A stretch of 64,000 bases of DNA. It comes from Marinobacter lutaoensis (GTDB lineage: Bacteria; Pseudomonadota; Gammaproteobacteria; Pseudomonadales; Oleiphilaceae). Below are positions 8,474 through 17,688 of the stretch, in pieces. The position numbers were made by a program, and so were the translations under genes. Location: NCBI RefSeq assembly GCF_001981305.1, contig NZ_MSCW01000007.1, forward strand, positions 248,001-312,000. The letters run 5' to 3'. The stretch's first letter is position 1. Every line of letters begins with the position of its first letter. The notes beneath the pieces are model-generated. The model was not told where the DNA came from and did not search any database. It saw nothing but the letters and a program-made list of their open reading frames with translations.

Positions 8474-10489
8474 TTAATCACCGAACGCCGCGGACACGCC
8501 GGCGTAGAGGAAACGTCCCGCCACCGGCCGGAAATCCGAGCTGTCGGAAAAGTCCCGCTGCGCGTCGGTGACGTTGTCGATACCGGCGAACAGCCGAAGC
8601 CGGTGGTTGATCTGGTAGTTGAGTTTCAGGTCGGCGGCCGCGTAGCCGGGGGAGCGGCTCGCCTCGGCGGCGTCCACGTATTCCGAACTCTGGTAACGGA
8701 CGCGAACGGACCAGGCCAGGCCCGGTACCGGCAGGGGCCCGTCCAGGGCCAGACGGGCCTGGTGCCTGGGTCGATGGGTGAGTTCATGCCCGGTCTGCTT
8801 GTCCCGGGTCCGGGTCAGGGTGTAGCCGGCCACCGCGCGCCAGTGTTCGTCAAATTCCCAGCCGGCCGTGGTTTCCAGGCCCCAGGTCTCGGCCTCGGCC
8901 ACGTTTTCGTATCGGTACACCGCCCAGTTGCCCTCGGGGTTGTCCACGGCATCGAGCAGCAACTCGGTCTGGATGAGGTCGTCAATGTCGTTGTAAAACA
9001 GGTTGCCCTCCAGCCACAGCCGATGCCGGTAGTGAAGGCCGCCACCGAACTGATAGCTGACGGATTGCTCCGGACGCAGTGCCTCGTTGCCATGGACGAC
9101 GTAGCCCAGGGAGCTGTGATCGAACCGGTAGTGCCGTTCCTTGAGATTCGGGGCCCGGTAGCCGGCACCCACGCCACCGCGCAGGAAGCTGGTGAGGTCC
9201 CGGGAATGGCGGAAATCAAACCGGGCATTCACCTTCGGCGCCAGATGGTGGCCAAAATCCGTATCGTGCTGGGCCCGAATACCACTGACGATTTCCAGAT
9301 CGGACAGGGGCATCCAGGTGTCCTGCAGCCACAATTCGTGGGTTTCATGGGCAAAGGTGCCGCTGCCATCCAGTTCGGAATCCCCGTCCTTCATTTGCTC
9401 CAGGGTATTCCGCTGCAGGTCCAGCCCCGCCAGCAGGTAGTGTTCGTCCCCGAGCGGCGCGCCGAGATGCGCAGAGCCGCGGGTCAGGCTCTGCTCCGAT
9501 TCCCGGATGTCGTATTCGCGGTTGACCGAGAACTTGCGGGAGTCGTCGGACAGATCCTCCCGCAGCAGCGCCCAGCCTCCGCTCAGCCCGGTCGCGGCCC
9601 CATGCTCGCCCTGCACCACCCAGCGCCAGCGCCGGACCTGCTCATCCTTGCCCAAATCCACCGGGTTCTGGGGATTCTCCTCGACAAAACGGGAGTTGCT
9701 GTCTTCTTCGAAGCGGCCAGCACTGACAGCCACCCGGTGTCCCGCGGCCGGGATCCAGTCCAGACTGGCCCGGACGTCGTGCCGGTCCACCTCGTCACCC
9801 GGGCGGGCCCAGGTGGTGGGTTCCGGGTCGACACCGTCGGTATGGGTGCCGGCCACCGCCAGGCGGGCGGCCAGGTGGTCATTGCCCCCCTCAACACTGG
9901 CCCGGCCGCTGTAGCGCCCCAGGTCCCATTCACGCCCGGAGGGGTTCTGCTCGCCGTAGCTGCCGCCGTCGATCGTTGCGCTCCCGCGCCAGCCGGGTTC
10001 GATTCGCCGGGTGATGACATTGACGACACCGCCGATGCCGGCACTGCCGTACTGGGCGGATACGGCCCCCTTGACGACCTCGATCCGCTCAACATCAAGA
10101 ATCGAGAGCTGGCTGACATCCACCGCCGAGCCGGTGGTTGCGGTCATCGGCAGGCCGTCGACCAGAACCAGGACCCGGTCGGCTTGGATGCCCTGCATCC
10201 AGACCTCGTAGCCGGATTTTCCATGTACTTCGCGCAACTGCACCCCAGGCACCGACGCCAGGGCTTCCCTGACGTTGCGGGCATGGGTCCTGCGCAACTC
10301 CTCCGAAGTGACCACTTCGGTCCGCACCGGCGTTTCGAACAGGGTTTCCTCCGTCCGGGTTCCGGTCACGACCAGCTCATCCAGATAGCCCACCCGGCTG
10401 GCATCCTCTGCCCAAGCCGAAGCCGGCCCCCAAACCGCCACCGAAGTAAGCACCGACAGCGCGGTCATATTCTTGGTCAGACTGTTCAC
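8474..10489 (-). CDS. hmuR: TonB-dependent heme receptor HmuR
   Basis: A 671-residue outer-membrane receptor. A signal peptide ends near ASAWAED, followed by a TonB-box-like segment (DELVVTGTR) and a plug domain with ALASVPGVQLREVHG, VLVLVDGLP, and VERIEVVKGAVSAQYGSAGIGGVVNVITRR. The barrel carries a heme-receptor-like block: YRAPNLKERHYRFDH...VVHGNEALRPEQS, corresponding to the FRAP-His-NPNL region of HmuR/HemR, with nearby histidines as candidate heme ligands. The chain ends in a beta strand (FLYAGVSAAFGD), ending Phe-Gly-Asp rather than the common terminal Phe. It is the first gene of the heme operon, downstream of a Fur-box-like site. Confidence 0.9.
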   Translation of the reverse strand: MNSLTKNMTALSVLTSVAVWGPASAWAEDASRVGYLDELVVTGTRTEETLFETPVRTEVVTSEELRRTHARNVREALASVPGVQLREVHGKSGYEVWMQGIQADRVLVLVDGLPMTATTGSAVDVSQLSILDVERIEVVKGAVSAQYGSAGIGGVVNVITRRIEPGWRGSATIDGGSYGEQNPSGREWDLGRYSGRASVEGGNDHLAARLAVAGTHTDGVDPEPTTWARPGDEVDRHDVRASLDWIPAAGHRVAVSAGRFEEDSNSRFVEENPQNPVDLGKDEQVRRWRWVVQGEHGAATGLSGGWALLREDLSDDSRKFSVNREYDIRESEQSLTRGSAHLGAPLGDEHYLLAGLDLQRNTLEQMKDGDSELDGSGTFAHETHELWLQDTWMPLSDLEIVSGIRAQHDTDFGHHLAPKVNARFDFRHSRDLTSFLRGGVGAGYRAPNLKERHYRFDHSSLGYVVHGNEALRPEQSVSYQFGGGLHYRHRLWLEGNLFYNDIDDLIQTELLLDAVDNPEGNWAVYRYENVAEAETWGLETTAGWEFDEHWRAVAGYTLTRTRDKQTGHELTHRPRHQARLALDGPLPVPGLAWSVRVRYQSSEYVDAAEASRSPGYAAADLKLNYQINHRLRLFAGIDNVTDAQRDFSDSSDFRPVAGRFLYAGVSAAFGD

Positions 10490-10516
10490 GGGTCACGCAC
10501 CCTATTTCTAAATCTT

Positions 10517-10535
10517 AATGATAACGATTATTATT
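10517..10535 (-). promoter_or_regulatory. Fur-box-like operator upstream of hmuR
   Basis: The 19-base site AATGATAACGATTATTATT matches about 12 of 19 positions of the Fur consensus GATAATGATAATCATTATC and sits 28 bases before the hmuR start in a markedly AT-rich patch within a GC-rich region. Iron-loaded Fur would repress the whole heme operon from here. This was counted by eye; binding is inferred. Confidence 0.7.
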
Positions 10536-10582
10536 ATTTTTCATTTGCCAATCAAGCCCCATGTGCACAGACAAGCAGGCAC

Positions 10583-10607
10583 AAAAAAACCGGCCGAAGC
10601 CGGTTTT
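10583..10607 (-). terminator. Rho-independent terminator of secB
   Basis: A 9-bp perfect stem (AAAACCGGC paired with GCCGGTTTT) closes a 4-base loop, which on the minus strand reads TTCG, a stable tetraloop. It is followed on the minus strand by seven T residues. This is a strong intrinsic terminator for the yibN-secB transcript, lying 40 bases beyond the secB stop. Confidence 0.9.
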
Positions 10608-10646
10608 CTGGAAAGCCGTCGCGGCGGGAGCCGCTCAGGGGGGGAA

Positions 10647-11144
10647 TCAGTGGGTCTGGGACTCGCCCTTGGCGGCCTCGCCGGCCTCTTCCTGCTGCTT
10701 ACGCTTGAGCGCCTGGGCGTAGATGGCGTCGAAGTTCACCGGCGCCAGCATCAGGGCCGGGTAGCTGCCCTTGTTCACCACGTTATCGATGGTTTCACGG
10801 GCGTACGGGAACAGGATGGTCGGGCAATAGGCCCCCAGCATCTGCCCCAGCTGCGGCCCCTCGATGCCATGCACCAGGAACACGCCCGCCTGCTGCACCT
10901 CAACGATGTAGGCCACTGTGTCGCCCAGTTTGGCGGTGACCGTCAGGGACAGCACCACCTCGTACTGATTGTCGCTGATTTTGGTGTGGGCGGTGTTCAG
11001 ATCCAGGTTGACCTGCGGTTTCCACTGCTCCTGGAACACCAAAGGCGCGTTGGGGGATTCAAAAGACAGGTCTTTGACGTAGATCCGCTGCAGCGCGAAT
11101 TGCGGCTGGGTCTGATTGCCCGCGGCTTGCTGGTTGTCAGCCAT
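10647..11144 (-). CDS. secB: Protein-export chaperone SecB
   Basis: A 165-residue tetrameric export chaperone that keeps preproteins unfolded and passes them to SecA. Family sequences are [19 protein letters not shown] at residues 16-34, [16 protein letters not shown], and [40 protein letters not shown] in the C-terminal half. The C-terminal tail is rich in Gln, Glu and Lys, like other SecB proteins. It follows the YibN-like gene after 141 bases, with no glutaredoxin gene between them. Confidence 0.97.
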   Translation of the reverse strand: MADNQQAAGNQTQPQFALQRIYVKDLSFESPNAPLVFQEQWKPQVNLDLNTAHTKISDNQYEVVLSLTVTAKLGDTVAYIVEVQQAGVFLVHGIEGPQLGQMLGAYCPTILFPYARETIDNVVNKGSYPALMLAPVNFDAIYAQALKRKQQEEAGEAAKGESQTH

Positions 11145-11285
11145 GTTCAGTCCTTTACGTTCTCGTTCGTGGGCCCCGGGCCCATTGTTATCGAAATGTC
11201 ATTGCCGGTCACAGTGTAACGCTTGGCCCGACCGGCTTATGTGAAACAGTGCGGCAGAACGCGGCCGAGATCAAGGTCCGCCCCG

Positions 11286-11702
11286 TTACTTCTTCACCAG
11301 CGGCAGATTGCTGGCTTTCCAGTCGGCGATGCCGCCATTGAGACGGACCACATGGGAAAAACCCTCCGCGTTCAGCTGCTTGACCGCCATGGCGGCATGC
11401 TGGCCCATCTTGTCGACCACGATGATCTGCTTGTCCTTAAACTTGCTGAGTTCCGTCACCCGGCTCTTGAGACTGGCCAGGGGAATGTTGATGGCACCGG
11501 TGATGCGGCCTTCGTTGAAGTCCTTGCGATCCCGGATGTCGACCACCACGGCTTCGTCCCGGTTGATCAGGCTGACCGCCGCCTGGGCGGAAATCTTGGC
11601 GCCGCCACGACGGGATTCCAGGATCAGGATCGCCACCAGGAAGGCCACGAACAAAGACACAAGGATGTAATGATTGACGACGAATTCGAACAAGCGGTCC
11701 AT
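11286..11702 (-). CDS. yibN: YibN-like membrane-anchored rhodanese-fold protein
   Basis: A 138-residue protein with one N-terminal membrane helix (about residues 7-28, VVNHYILVSLFVAFLVAILIL) followed by a rhodanese domain: DEAVVVDIRDRKDFNEGRITGAINIPL and a C-terminal LNGGIADWKASNLPLV. The loop where catalytic rhodaneses have Cys reads IIVVDKMGQHA, so Asp replaces the cysteine and sulfurtransferase activity is unlikely. E. coli YibN has Asp at the same place. The start at 11702 (MDRLFEFVV) is preferred to an upstream ATG because it begins just before the helix. The location upstream of secB, with a divergent gpmI, is the same as in E. coli. Confidence 0.87.
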   Translation of the reverse strand: MDRLFEFVVNHYILVSLFVAFLVAILILESRRGGAKISAQAAVSLINRDEAVVVDIRDRKDFNEGRITGAINIPLASLKSRVTELSKFKDKQIIVVDKMGQHAAMAVKQLNAEGFSHVVRLNGGIADWKASNLPLVKK

Positions 11703-11732
11703 GAACTTATCCTGACAATTTGTTTGGGCGCG

Positions 11733-11738
11733 ATTATA
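11733..11738 (-). promoter_or_regulatory. -10 element for yibN-secB
   Basis: On the minus strand this is a perfect TATAAT, placing transcription start about 24 bases upstream of the yibN ATG. I find no good -35 hexamer at 16-18 bases, so this is a partial promoter call. The same divergent region (11703-11848) must also hold the gpmI promoter. Confidence 0.45.
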
Positions 11739-11848
11739 CACACCCGCAGGCAGTCACAGAAGGACACAACATGGCCTGCACAAATGAAAACGGTTACAAT
11801 CTGGGCTTCTTTCCGTATCAAGCCCAATCCAACCAACCGGATGACGTG

Positions 11849-13396
11849 ATGACCGCGACGCGCAAGCCGACTGCACTGATTATCCTGGATGGCTGGGGCC
11901 ACCGCGACCCCGCCGAAGACAACGCCATCAGCCGGGCCCGGACCCCGTTCTGGGATCAGTTGTGGGCCCAGCAGCCCAAGACCCTGATCAACACCTCGGG
12001 CATGTTCGTGGGGCTGCCCCAGGGCCAGATGGGCAACTCCGAGGTCGGCCACATGAACCTTGGGGCCGGCCGGGTGGTCTACCAGAGCCTGACGCGCATC
12101 GACAAGGACATCGAGGACGGCAACTTCCAGCACAATGAGGTGCTCTGCGCTGCCATCGACAAGGCCGTCGGCAGCGGTCGCGCCGTCCACCTGATGGGCC
12201 TGCTCTCGCCCGGCGGGGTCCACAGCCACGAGGATCACATCCTGGCCGCCGCCGAGCTGGCCGCCAGCCGGGGGGCCAAGGCCGTCTACATCCATGCGTT
12301 CCTGGATGGCCGGGACATGCCGCCGCGGAGCGCCCGCCCCTCCCTGGAAAAGGCCGCCGCCAAACTGAAGTCCCTGGGCGTGGGCCGAATCGCCACCCTC
12401 GTCGGTCGCTACTACGCCATGGACCGGGACAATCGCTGGGACCGGATCGAAGCGGCCTACAACGCCATGGTGCTGGGCGAAGCCGAATTCACGGCGGCAG
12501 ACCCGCTGGAGGCACTGGATCAGGCCTACGAGCGCGGCGAGAACGACGAGTTCGTCAAGCCGACCCTCATCCGTGCCAACGGCGAGCCCGACGGCCTGAT
12601 TCACGATGGCGATACGGTGCTGTTCATGAACTTCCGCGCCGACCGGGCCCGGGAAATGACCCGCGCCTTCGTGGAGAAGAGCCTCGAAGGCTTTGCCCGT
12701 CGCAAGGTCCCGGAGCTGGCGGAGTTCGTGATGCTTACCGAGTATGCCGCAGACATCCAGGCCGCCTGCGCCTACCCGCCCGAGCAGCTCACCAACGGCC
12801 TGGGCGAGTATGTCTCGAAGCTGGGCAAGACCCAGCTGCGGATCGCCGAGACGGAGAAATACGCTCACGTCACCTTCTTCTTCAACGGCGGCCTGGAAAC
12901 CCCGTTCGAGGGCGAAGACCGGATCCTGGTGCCGTCTCCGAAGGTGGCCACCTATGACCTGAAGCCGGAAATGAGCGCTCCGGAGGTCACCGACAAACTG
13001 GTCGAGGCCATCCGCAGCGGCAAGTACGACCTGCTGATCTGCAACTACGCCAACGGCGACATGGTCGGACACACCGGCAAGCTGGAGGCGGCGATCAAGG
13101 CCGCCGAATGCCTGGACCTCTGCCTCAAGCGCGTGGTCGAGGCGCTGGACGAGATGGGGGGCGAAGCCCTGATCACCGCTGACCACGGCAACTGCGAACA
13201 GATGACCGACCCCAACTCCGGCCAAGTGCATACCGCCCATACCGTTGGCCCGGTACCGCTGGTCTACACCGGCCCCCGCCAGGTGCGCCTCAAGGACGGT
13301 GGCAGCCTCAGCGACGTGGCGCCGTCCCTGCTGACACTGATGGGGCTGGAACAGCCCGGGGAAATGACCGGGCACAGCCTGGTCGAACTGTCCTGA
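11849..13396 (+). CDS. gpmI: 2,3-bisphosphoglycerate-independent phosphoglycerate mutase
   Basis: A 515-residue Mn-dependent enzyme interconverting 3- and 2-phosphoglycerate. It begins [19 protein letters not shown] with the metal-binding Asp, then [17 protein letters not shown] with the catalytic serine (GNSEVGH), [24 protein letters not shown], and the C-terminal metal site [11 protein letters not shown] followed by [11 protein letters not shown]. The start [17 protein letters not shown] agrees with relatives. However, an in-frame ATG at 11771 has a better-spaced GAAGG and would add 26 residues. It is the first gene of gpmI-envC-ctpA-yibQ. Confidence 0.95.
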   Translation: MTATRKPTALIILDGWGHRDPAEDNAISRARTPFWDQLWAQQPKTLINTSGMFVGLPQGQMGNSEVGHMNLGAGRVVYQSLTRIDKDIEDGNFQHNEVLCAAIDKAVGSGRAVHLMGLLSPGGVHSHEDHILAAAELAASRGAKAVYIHAFLDGRDMPPRSARPSLEKAAAKLKSLGVGRIATLVGRYYAMDRDNRWDRIEAAYNAMVLGEAEFTAADPLEALDQAYERGENDEFVKPTLIRANGEPDGLIHDGDTVLFMNFRADRAREMTRAFVEKSLEGFARRKVPELAEFVMLTEYAADIQAACAYPPEQLTNGLGEYVSKLGKTQLRIAETEKYAHVTFFFNGGLETPFEGEDRILVPSPKVATYDLKPEMSAPEVTDKLVEAIRSGKYDLLICNYANGDMVGHTGKLEAAIKAAECLDLCLKRVVEALDEMGGEALITADHGNCEQMTDPNSGQVHTAHTVGPVPLVYTGPRQVRLKDGGSLSDVAPSLLTLMGLEQPGEMTGHSLVELS

Positions 13397-13414
13397 CCCG
13401 GCCTCAGCCTCGCC

Positions 13415-14560
13415 TTGAAGGCACTCCGCATTCCGGTGCTAGCCCTCAGCCTGTTGCTGGGGGCGCTATCGGTGGCCGCGCCGCCGGACACCGACGTCAC
13501 CCCCGAGCAGCTGGAAGACCTGCGCGAACGCATCGGAGCCATCGACAAGTGGCTGGCCGAGGCGGAGGAGGATCGCTCCGCCCTGGAGCGACAACTGAGC
13601 GCCACCGAGCGTCGCATCGGCCAGCTGACCCGGGAGCGCCGAGCGCTGCGCCGGCAGATCGAACAACAGCAGCAGCGCCTGCAGCAACTCGAACAGGAGG
13701 CGGCCCGGCTCAGTGACACCCTTGAACGCCAGCGCGACAGCCTCCGCCAACAAATCCGCGCAGCCTGGATGGAGGGCGACACCCCCGCCCTCAAGGTCCT
13801 GCTGAACGAGGCGGACCCAAGCCGCATCGCCCGGACCCTGACCTACTACGAATACCTCAGCCGCAACACCGTCGAGCGCCTGGAAGCCTTCCGCCGCAGC
13901 CTGGCGGCCCTGAAGCAGACCCAGACCGAGGCACAGGCCACCCGGACCCACCTGGCCGAATCCGAGCAGGACCTGGCGCGGCGCCAGCAGCAGCTGAGCG
14001 CGACCCGCCAATCCCGCGAACGCACCCTGGCGGCGCTGGAAGCCGACATCCGCAGCCGCAGGAACCAGCGCGACGAACTGGAGGCCGACCGCAAGCGCCT
14101 GGAGGCGCTGCTGGAGGAAGTCCAGCGCGCCATCGCCGATATTCCCGCGCCAAACGAATCACAACCGTTTGCCTCGCTCAGGAACCGCTTGCCCTGGCCG
14201 GTCCAGGGCAAGGTGATCAGCGGTTTCGGGGACCGCTACGCGGACGGCAAGCTGCGCCGTACCGGCTTGCTGATACGCACCGCCGAGGACGCCCCGGTCA
14301 AGGCCATTCACTATGGTCGGGTGGTGTTCGCCAACTGGCTGCGGGGGTTCGGCCTGATCACCATCATCGACCACGGCGACGGCTACATGACCCTGTACGG
14401 CCACAGCAGCAGCCTGTTTACCAGCCCCGGCGACTGGGTCGAGGCCGGCGAGACCATCGCCCTGGCCGGGCGCACGGGGGGAACCGAGGAACCGGTGCTC
14501 TATTTTGAAGTGCGCCACAACGGCAAGCCGGACAACCCCAGGCGCTGGCTGGCCCGTTAG
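13415..14560 (+). CDS. envC: Murein hydrolase activator EnvC
   Basis: A 381-residue periplasmic activator of division amidases. It has a signal peptide (residues 1-22), a long coiled coil (about residues 28-250, dense in Gln, Glu, Arg and Leu), and a C-terminal LytM/M23 domain from about residue 265 (WPVQGKVISGFGDR ... ITIIDHGDGYMTLYGHSSSL ... VLYFEVRHNGKPDNPRRWL). The first zinc-ligand position of active M23 enzymes (HxGxD) reads RTGLLI here, so the domain is degenerate, as in known EnvC proteins. The start codon is TTG, 19 bases after gpmI; no closer ATG preserves the signal peptide. Confidence 0.92.
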   Translation: MKALRIPVLALSLLLGALSVAAPPDTDVTPEQLEDLRERIGAIDKWLAEAEEDRSALERQLSATERRIGQLTRERRALRRQIEQQQQRLQQLEQEAARLSDTLERQRDSLRQQIRAAWMEGDTPALKVLLNEADPSRIARTLTYYEYLSRNTVERLEAFRRSLAALKQTQTEAQATRTHLAESEQDLARRQQQLSATRQSRERTLAALEADIRSRRNQRDELEADRKRLEALLEEVQRAIADIPAPNESQPFASLRNRLPWPVQGKVISGFGDRYADGKLRRTGLLIRTAEDAPVKAIHYGRVVFANWLRGFGLITIIDHGDGYMTLYGHSSSLFTSPGDWVEAGETIALAGRTGGTEEPVLYFEVRHNGKPDNPRRWLAR

Positions 14561-14579
14561 CGGACCGGCTCGGCAAAGG

Positions 14580-14608
14580 CTGACAAACGCAACGGCGGAC
14601 GCCATACT
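14580..14608 (+). promoter_or_regulatory. Candidate sigma-70 promoter for ctpA
   Basis: CTGACA at 14580 and CATACT at 14603 are separated by exactly 17 bases, giving 5 of 6 matches to TTGACA and 5 of 6 to TATACT-type -10 boxes. It lies 54 bases upstream of the ctpA ATG, in the longest intergenic gap of this gene block. Confidence 0.5.
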
Positions 14609-14661
14609 GTCTGGCATTGAACGCATCCGCCAAACGACTGGAAACCATACGGGATAGGTGA

Positions 14662-16059
14662 ATGAAACGGGTAAGAAGTACATTTCCTGCAACCACACTG
14701 CGCACCCTCGCCCTGGCCACCTGTTTCATCCTACCCTCCGGGCCGACCTGGGCCCAGGACGACGCCGGGGACATGCTGGATAACCTCCAGCGGGGCGAAC
14801 GGGTCGAAATCACCCTGCCCGACCCGGAAACCCAGCTGCCGCTGGAGGACCTGCGCAAGTTCACGGAAGTGTTCAGCCGCATCAAAGACGCCTATGTCGA
14901 GGAAGTGTCCGACAGCAAGCTTCTGGAAAGCGCCATCAAAGGCATGCTGTCCGATCTGGACCCCCACTCCACCTATCTGACCCCCAAGGACTACGAGGAG
15001 CTGGAGGAAAGCACCTCCGGTGAATTCGGAGGCCTGGGCATCGAGGTGGGCATGGAGAACGGCTTTGTCAAAGTCATCGCCCCGATCGACGACACCCCGG
15101 CCCAGAAGGCCGGCGTCCAGGCCGGGGACCTGATCATCAAACTCGACGAGCAGCCGGTCAAGGGCATGTCGCTGGAGGAAGCCGTCAACCTGATGCGCGG
15201 CAAGCCCGGCACGGTCCTGAAGCTGACCATCATGCGCGAGGGCGAAAGCGCACCGATCGAGATCGACGTGACCCGGGATATCATCAAAGTGACCAGCGTC
15301 AAGAGTCGCCTGATCGATGACGGCTACGGCTATGTCCGCATCACCCAGTTCCAGGCCGAGACCGGGCGCCAGTTCGCCAGTGCCCTGCAGGCGCTGAAGG
15401 AGGCGCACGGCGGCGACCTGGACGGCCTGGTCATCGACCTGCGCAACAACCCCGGCGGTGTCCTGCAGGCAGCGGTTGAAACCGCCGACGCGCTGCTGGA
15501 CAGCGGCCTGATCGTCTACACCGAAGGGCGCATCCAGAGCTCCCGCCTGCGCTTCAGCGCCAAGCCCGGCGATCTGGTCGCGGGCACCCCGATCGTCGTC
15601 CTGATCAACGGCGGCTCCGCCTCCGCGTCGGAAATCCTGGCCGGCGCCCTGCAGGACCATCAGCGCGCGGTCATCATGGGAACCCAATCCTTCGGCAAGG
15701 GCAGCGTCCAGACCGTCATCCCGCTGGACGAAACCCATGCCATCAAACTGACCACGGCCCGCTACTACACCCCGAGCGGCCGCTCCATCCAGGCCACCGG
15801 TATCCGCCCGGACATCGTGGTGCGTCCGGCGGAGCTGACCGAACTGGACAGCCGCCCCTTCTTCACCGAGGCCGACCTCAGTGGTCATCTGCAGGGGCAG
15901 GACGAAGGCCAGGCACCGGAGGAGTCGATGGCGGCCGATGACCCGTCCGCACAACCGGCCGATCGGGACTACCAGCTGCGCTCTGCGCTCAACCTGCTCA
16001 AGGGTCTGCACATCCTGAACCGGAAAGCACCGGACGCCGGCAAGGAAAGCAACGAGTGA
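14662..16059 (+). CDS. ctpA: Carboxy-terminal processing protease CtpA (S41)
   Basis: A 465-residue periplasmic serine protease with a signal peptide ending near PTWAQ. Domains in order are an N-terminal helical part (residues 60-110, LSDLDPHSTYLTP), a PDZ domain (about 115-205, FGGLGIEVGMENGFVKVIAPIDDTPAQKAGVQAGDLIIKLD), and the S41 core. The catalytic dyad is Ser321 in GGSASASEI and Lys346 in FGKGSVQ, 25 residues apart as in Pseudomonas CtpA. It degrades cell-wall cross-link hydrolases in relatives. Its TGA overlaps the GTG of the next gene. The location beside envC links it to cell-wall remodelling. Confidence 0.95.
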   Translation: MKRVRSTFPATTLRTLALATCFILPSGPTWAQDDAGDMLDNLQRGERVEITLPDPETQLPLEDLRKFTEVFSRIKDAYVEEVSDSKLLESAIKGMLSDLDPHSTYLTPKDYEELEESTSGEFGGLGIEVGMENGFVKVIAPIDDTPAQKAGVQAGDLIIKLDEQPVKGMSLEEAVNLMRGKPGTVLKLTIMREGESAPIEIDVTRDIIKVTSVKSRLIDDGYGYVRITQFQAETGRQFASALQALKEAHGGDLDGLVIDLRNNPGGVLQAAVETADALLDSGLIVYTEGRIQSSRLRFSAKPGDLVAGTPIVVLINGGSASASEILAGALQDHQRAVIMGTQSFGKGSVQTVIPLDETHAIKLTTARYYTPSGRSIQATGIRPDIVVRPAELTELDSRPFFTEADLSGHLQGQDEGQAPEESMAADDPSAQPADRDYQLRSALNLLKGLHILNRKAPDAGKESNE

Positions 16060-16892
16060 GGGAATTCCGAACCCTGCTGCTGGCGGCGCTCGGCCTGCTG
16101 GCCAGCGCCACGCCCCCCGCCCTGGCCCGCGACACGGAGCGGGCCGTGCCCCCGACGATCGCCATCATCATCGACGACATGGGGCACAACCTGGAGGAAG
16201 GGCGCCGCCTGGTGGCGATGGACCAGCCACTGACGCTGGCGTTCCTGCCCTACCGCCCCTTCACCAAGCAGCTCGCCAGCCTGGCGCACCAGCAGCACAA
16301 GGAAATCATGCTGCACGCCCCCATGGCGAATACCCGCAACATCGGCCTGGGCCCCGGGGGCCTGACCCCGGACATGGACGAGCAGACCCTGGCCGTCACG
16401 CTGCGCCGGGCACTTCAGTCCATTCCCTATGTCAGCGGCGTCAACAACCACATGGGCAGCCTGCTGACCCAGCAACTGACGGCCATGGACTGGGTCATGA
16501 AGGAGCTGTACAAGTACCCGGTGTTCTTCGTGGACAGCCGTACCATCGCCTCGTCGGTGGCTGCCGACGTCGCCCGGGCCTACCGGATACCGACCCTGAG
16601 CCGGGACGTATTTCTGGACCATGAACAGACCGAGGCCTTCGTCGACCGCCAGTTCAAGCTGCTGATCCGGCGCGCACGGGAGAACGGCACGGCGATCGGC
16701 ATCGGCCACCCCCACAAGGTGACCGTGGACTATCTGGAGAAGCACCTGCCGGAACTGGATGCCCAGGGGATTGCCATCGCCACCGTCAGCGGCGTCTGGG
16801 CCATTCGCAATGACAATCGGGAAATGTTCGCGGAAGGCGAAAAGCAGGCCATCCGGCCGGCCTATGCCCACACGGATTCAGGCGTGAACTAA
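16056..16892 (+). CDS. yibQ: Divergent polysaccharide deacetylase family protein (YibQ-like)
   Basis: A 278-residue exported protein. The signal sequence ends near PALARDT, and the domain starts [33 protein letters not shown], typical of the YibQ family, which has a deacetylase-like fold. Other marks are [36 protein letters not shown] and [14 protein letters not shown]. The role in relatives is not established; it lies with envC and ctpA in many gammaproteobacteria. The start is GTG overlapping the ctpA stop (GTGA). Confidence 0.88.
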   Translation: MREFRTLLLAALGLLASATPPALARDTERAVPPTIAIIIDDMGHNLEEGRRLVAMDQPLTLAFLPYRPFTKQLASLAHQQHKEIMLHAPMANTRNIGLGPGGLTPDMDEQTLAVTLRRALQSIPYVSGVNNHMGSLLTQQLTAMDWVMKELYKYPVFFVDSRTIASSVAADVARAYRIPTLSRDVFLDHEQTEAFVDRQFKLLIRRARENGTAIGIGHPHKVTVDYLEKHLPELDAQGIAIATVSGVWAIRNDNREMFAEGEKQAIRPAYAHTDSGVN

Positions 16893-16914
16893 AAGGCCCG
16901 GGACTCAGTCCCGG
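16891..16914 (-). terminator. Intrinsic terminator of the hisBHAF operon
   Basis: CCGGGACT and AGTCCCGG form an 8-bp inverted repeat around a single base (effectively a 6-bp stem with a 5-base loop). On the minus strand it is followed by GCCTTTTAG, a short T run. The repeat overlaps the hisF stop codon and lies 5 bases after the yibQ stop, so it may also slow convergent transcription. Confidence 0.65.
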
Positions 16915-17678
16915 ACCTCGATGCCCTGGGCCTTCATGAAGGCCTTGGCTTCGGGAATGGTGTGCTGGCCGAAGTGGAAAATGGACGCCGCCAGCACGGC
17001 ATCCGCGCCGCCCTTGGTGACCCCGTCCGCCAAGTGCTGCAGCTCGCCAACGCCGCCGGAGGCAATCACCGGCACCGCCACCGCGTCACTGATGGCGCGG
17101 GTCAGGCCCAGATCAAAGCCTATCTTGGTTCCGTCCCGGTCCATGCTGGTCAGCAACAGCTCACCGGCGCCCAGCTCCACCATCCGGCGCGCCCACGCCA
17201 CGGCATCGAGCCCGGTGGGCTTGCGACCGCCATGGGTGAAGATTTCCCAGCGGGGCGGCTCGCCATCGGCACTGACCTGCTTGGCATCGATGGCCACCAC
17301 AATGCACTGGCTGCCAAAGCGGTCGGCCGCTTCGCGCACGAACTCCGGATTGAAGACCGCGGCGGTGTTGATGGACACCTTGTCGGCTCCGGCATTGAGC
17401 AGCCTGCGGATGTCCTCGACGGTGCGCACGCCACCACCGACGGTCAGCGGAATGAACACCTCGGCGGCCATGCGTTCTACCGTCTCGTAGGTGGTGTCCC
17501 GGCTCTCGTGGCTGGCCGTGATATCGAGGAAGGTGATCTCGTCGGCACCCTGCTCATTGTACCGGCGGGCCACTTCCACCGGATCTCCCGCGTCCCGGAT
17601 GTCGACGAAGTTCACCCCCTTGACGACGCGCCCCTTGTCCACATCCAGGCACGGAATGATGCGTTTGGCCAGTCCCAT
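16905..17678 (-). CDS. hisF: Imidazole glycerol phosphate synthase, cyclase subunit HisF
   Basis: A 257-residue TIM barrel that with HisH makes imidazole glycerol phosphate and AICAR from PRFAR and ammonia. It begins [24 protein letters not shown], with the catalytic Asp in CLDVD, and has the phosphate-binding segments [11 protein letters not shown] and [12 protein letters not shown] and the second acidic motif [11 protein letters not shown]. It ends the operon hisB-hisH-hisA-hisF, 10 bases after hisA. Confidence 0.97.
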   Translation of the reverse strand: MGLAKRIIPCLDVDKGRVVKGVNFVDIRDAGDPVEVARRYNEQGADEITFLDITASHESRDTTYETVERMAAEVFIPLTVGGGVRTVEDIRRLLNAGADKVSINTAAVFNPEFVREAADRFGSQCIVVAIDAKQVSADGEPPRWEIFTHGGRKPTGLDAVAWARRMVELGAGELLLTSMDRDGTKIGFDLGLTRAISDAVAVPVIASGGVGELQHLADGVTKGGADAVLAASIFHFGQHTIPEAKAFMKAQGIEVRD

Positions 17679-17688
17679 GGTCGCTCCC

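Noticed and set aside
7214..10708. A 1164-codon plus-strand ORF across the heme receptor region
   Set aside because: It lies opposite hmuS, hmuY and hmuR, which have clear family motifs, signal peptides and start sites. Long antisense frames are expected at this GC content.
11624..13375. A 583-codon minus-strand ORF opposite gpmI
   Set aside because: Antisense to a gene with complete catalytic motifs; no Shine-Dalgarno sequence or homology.
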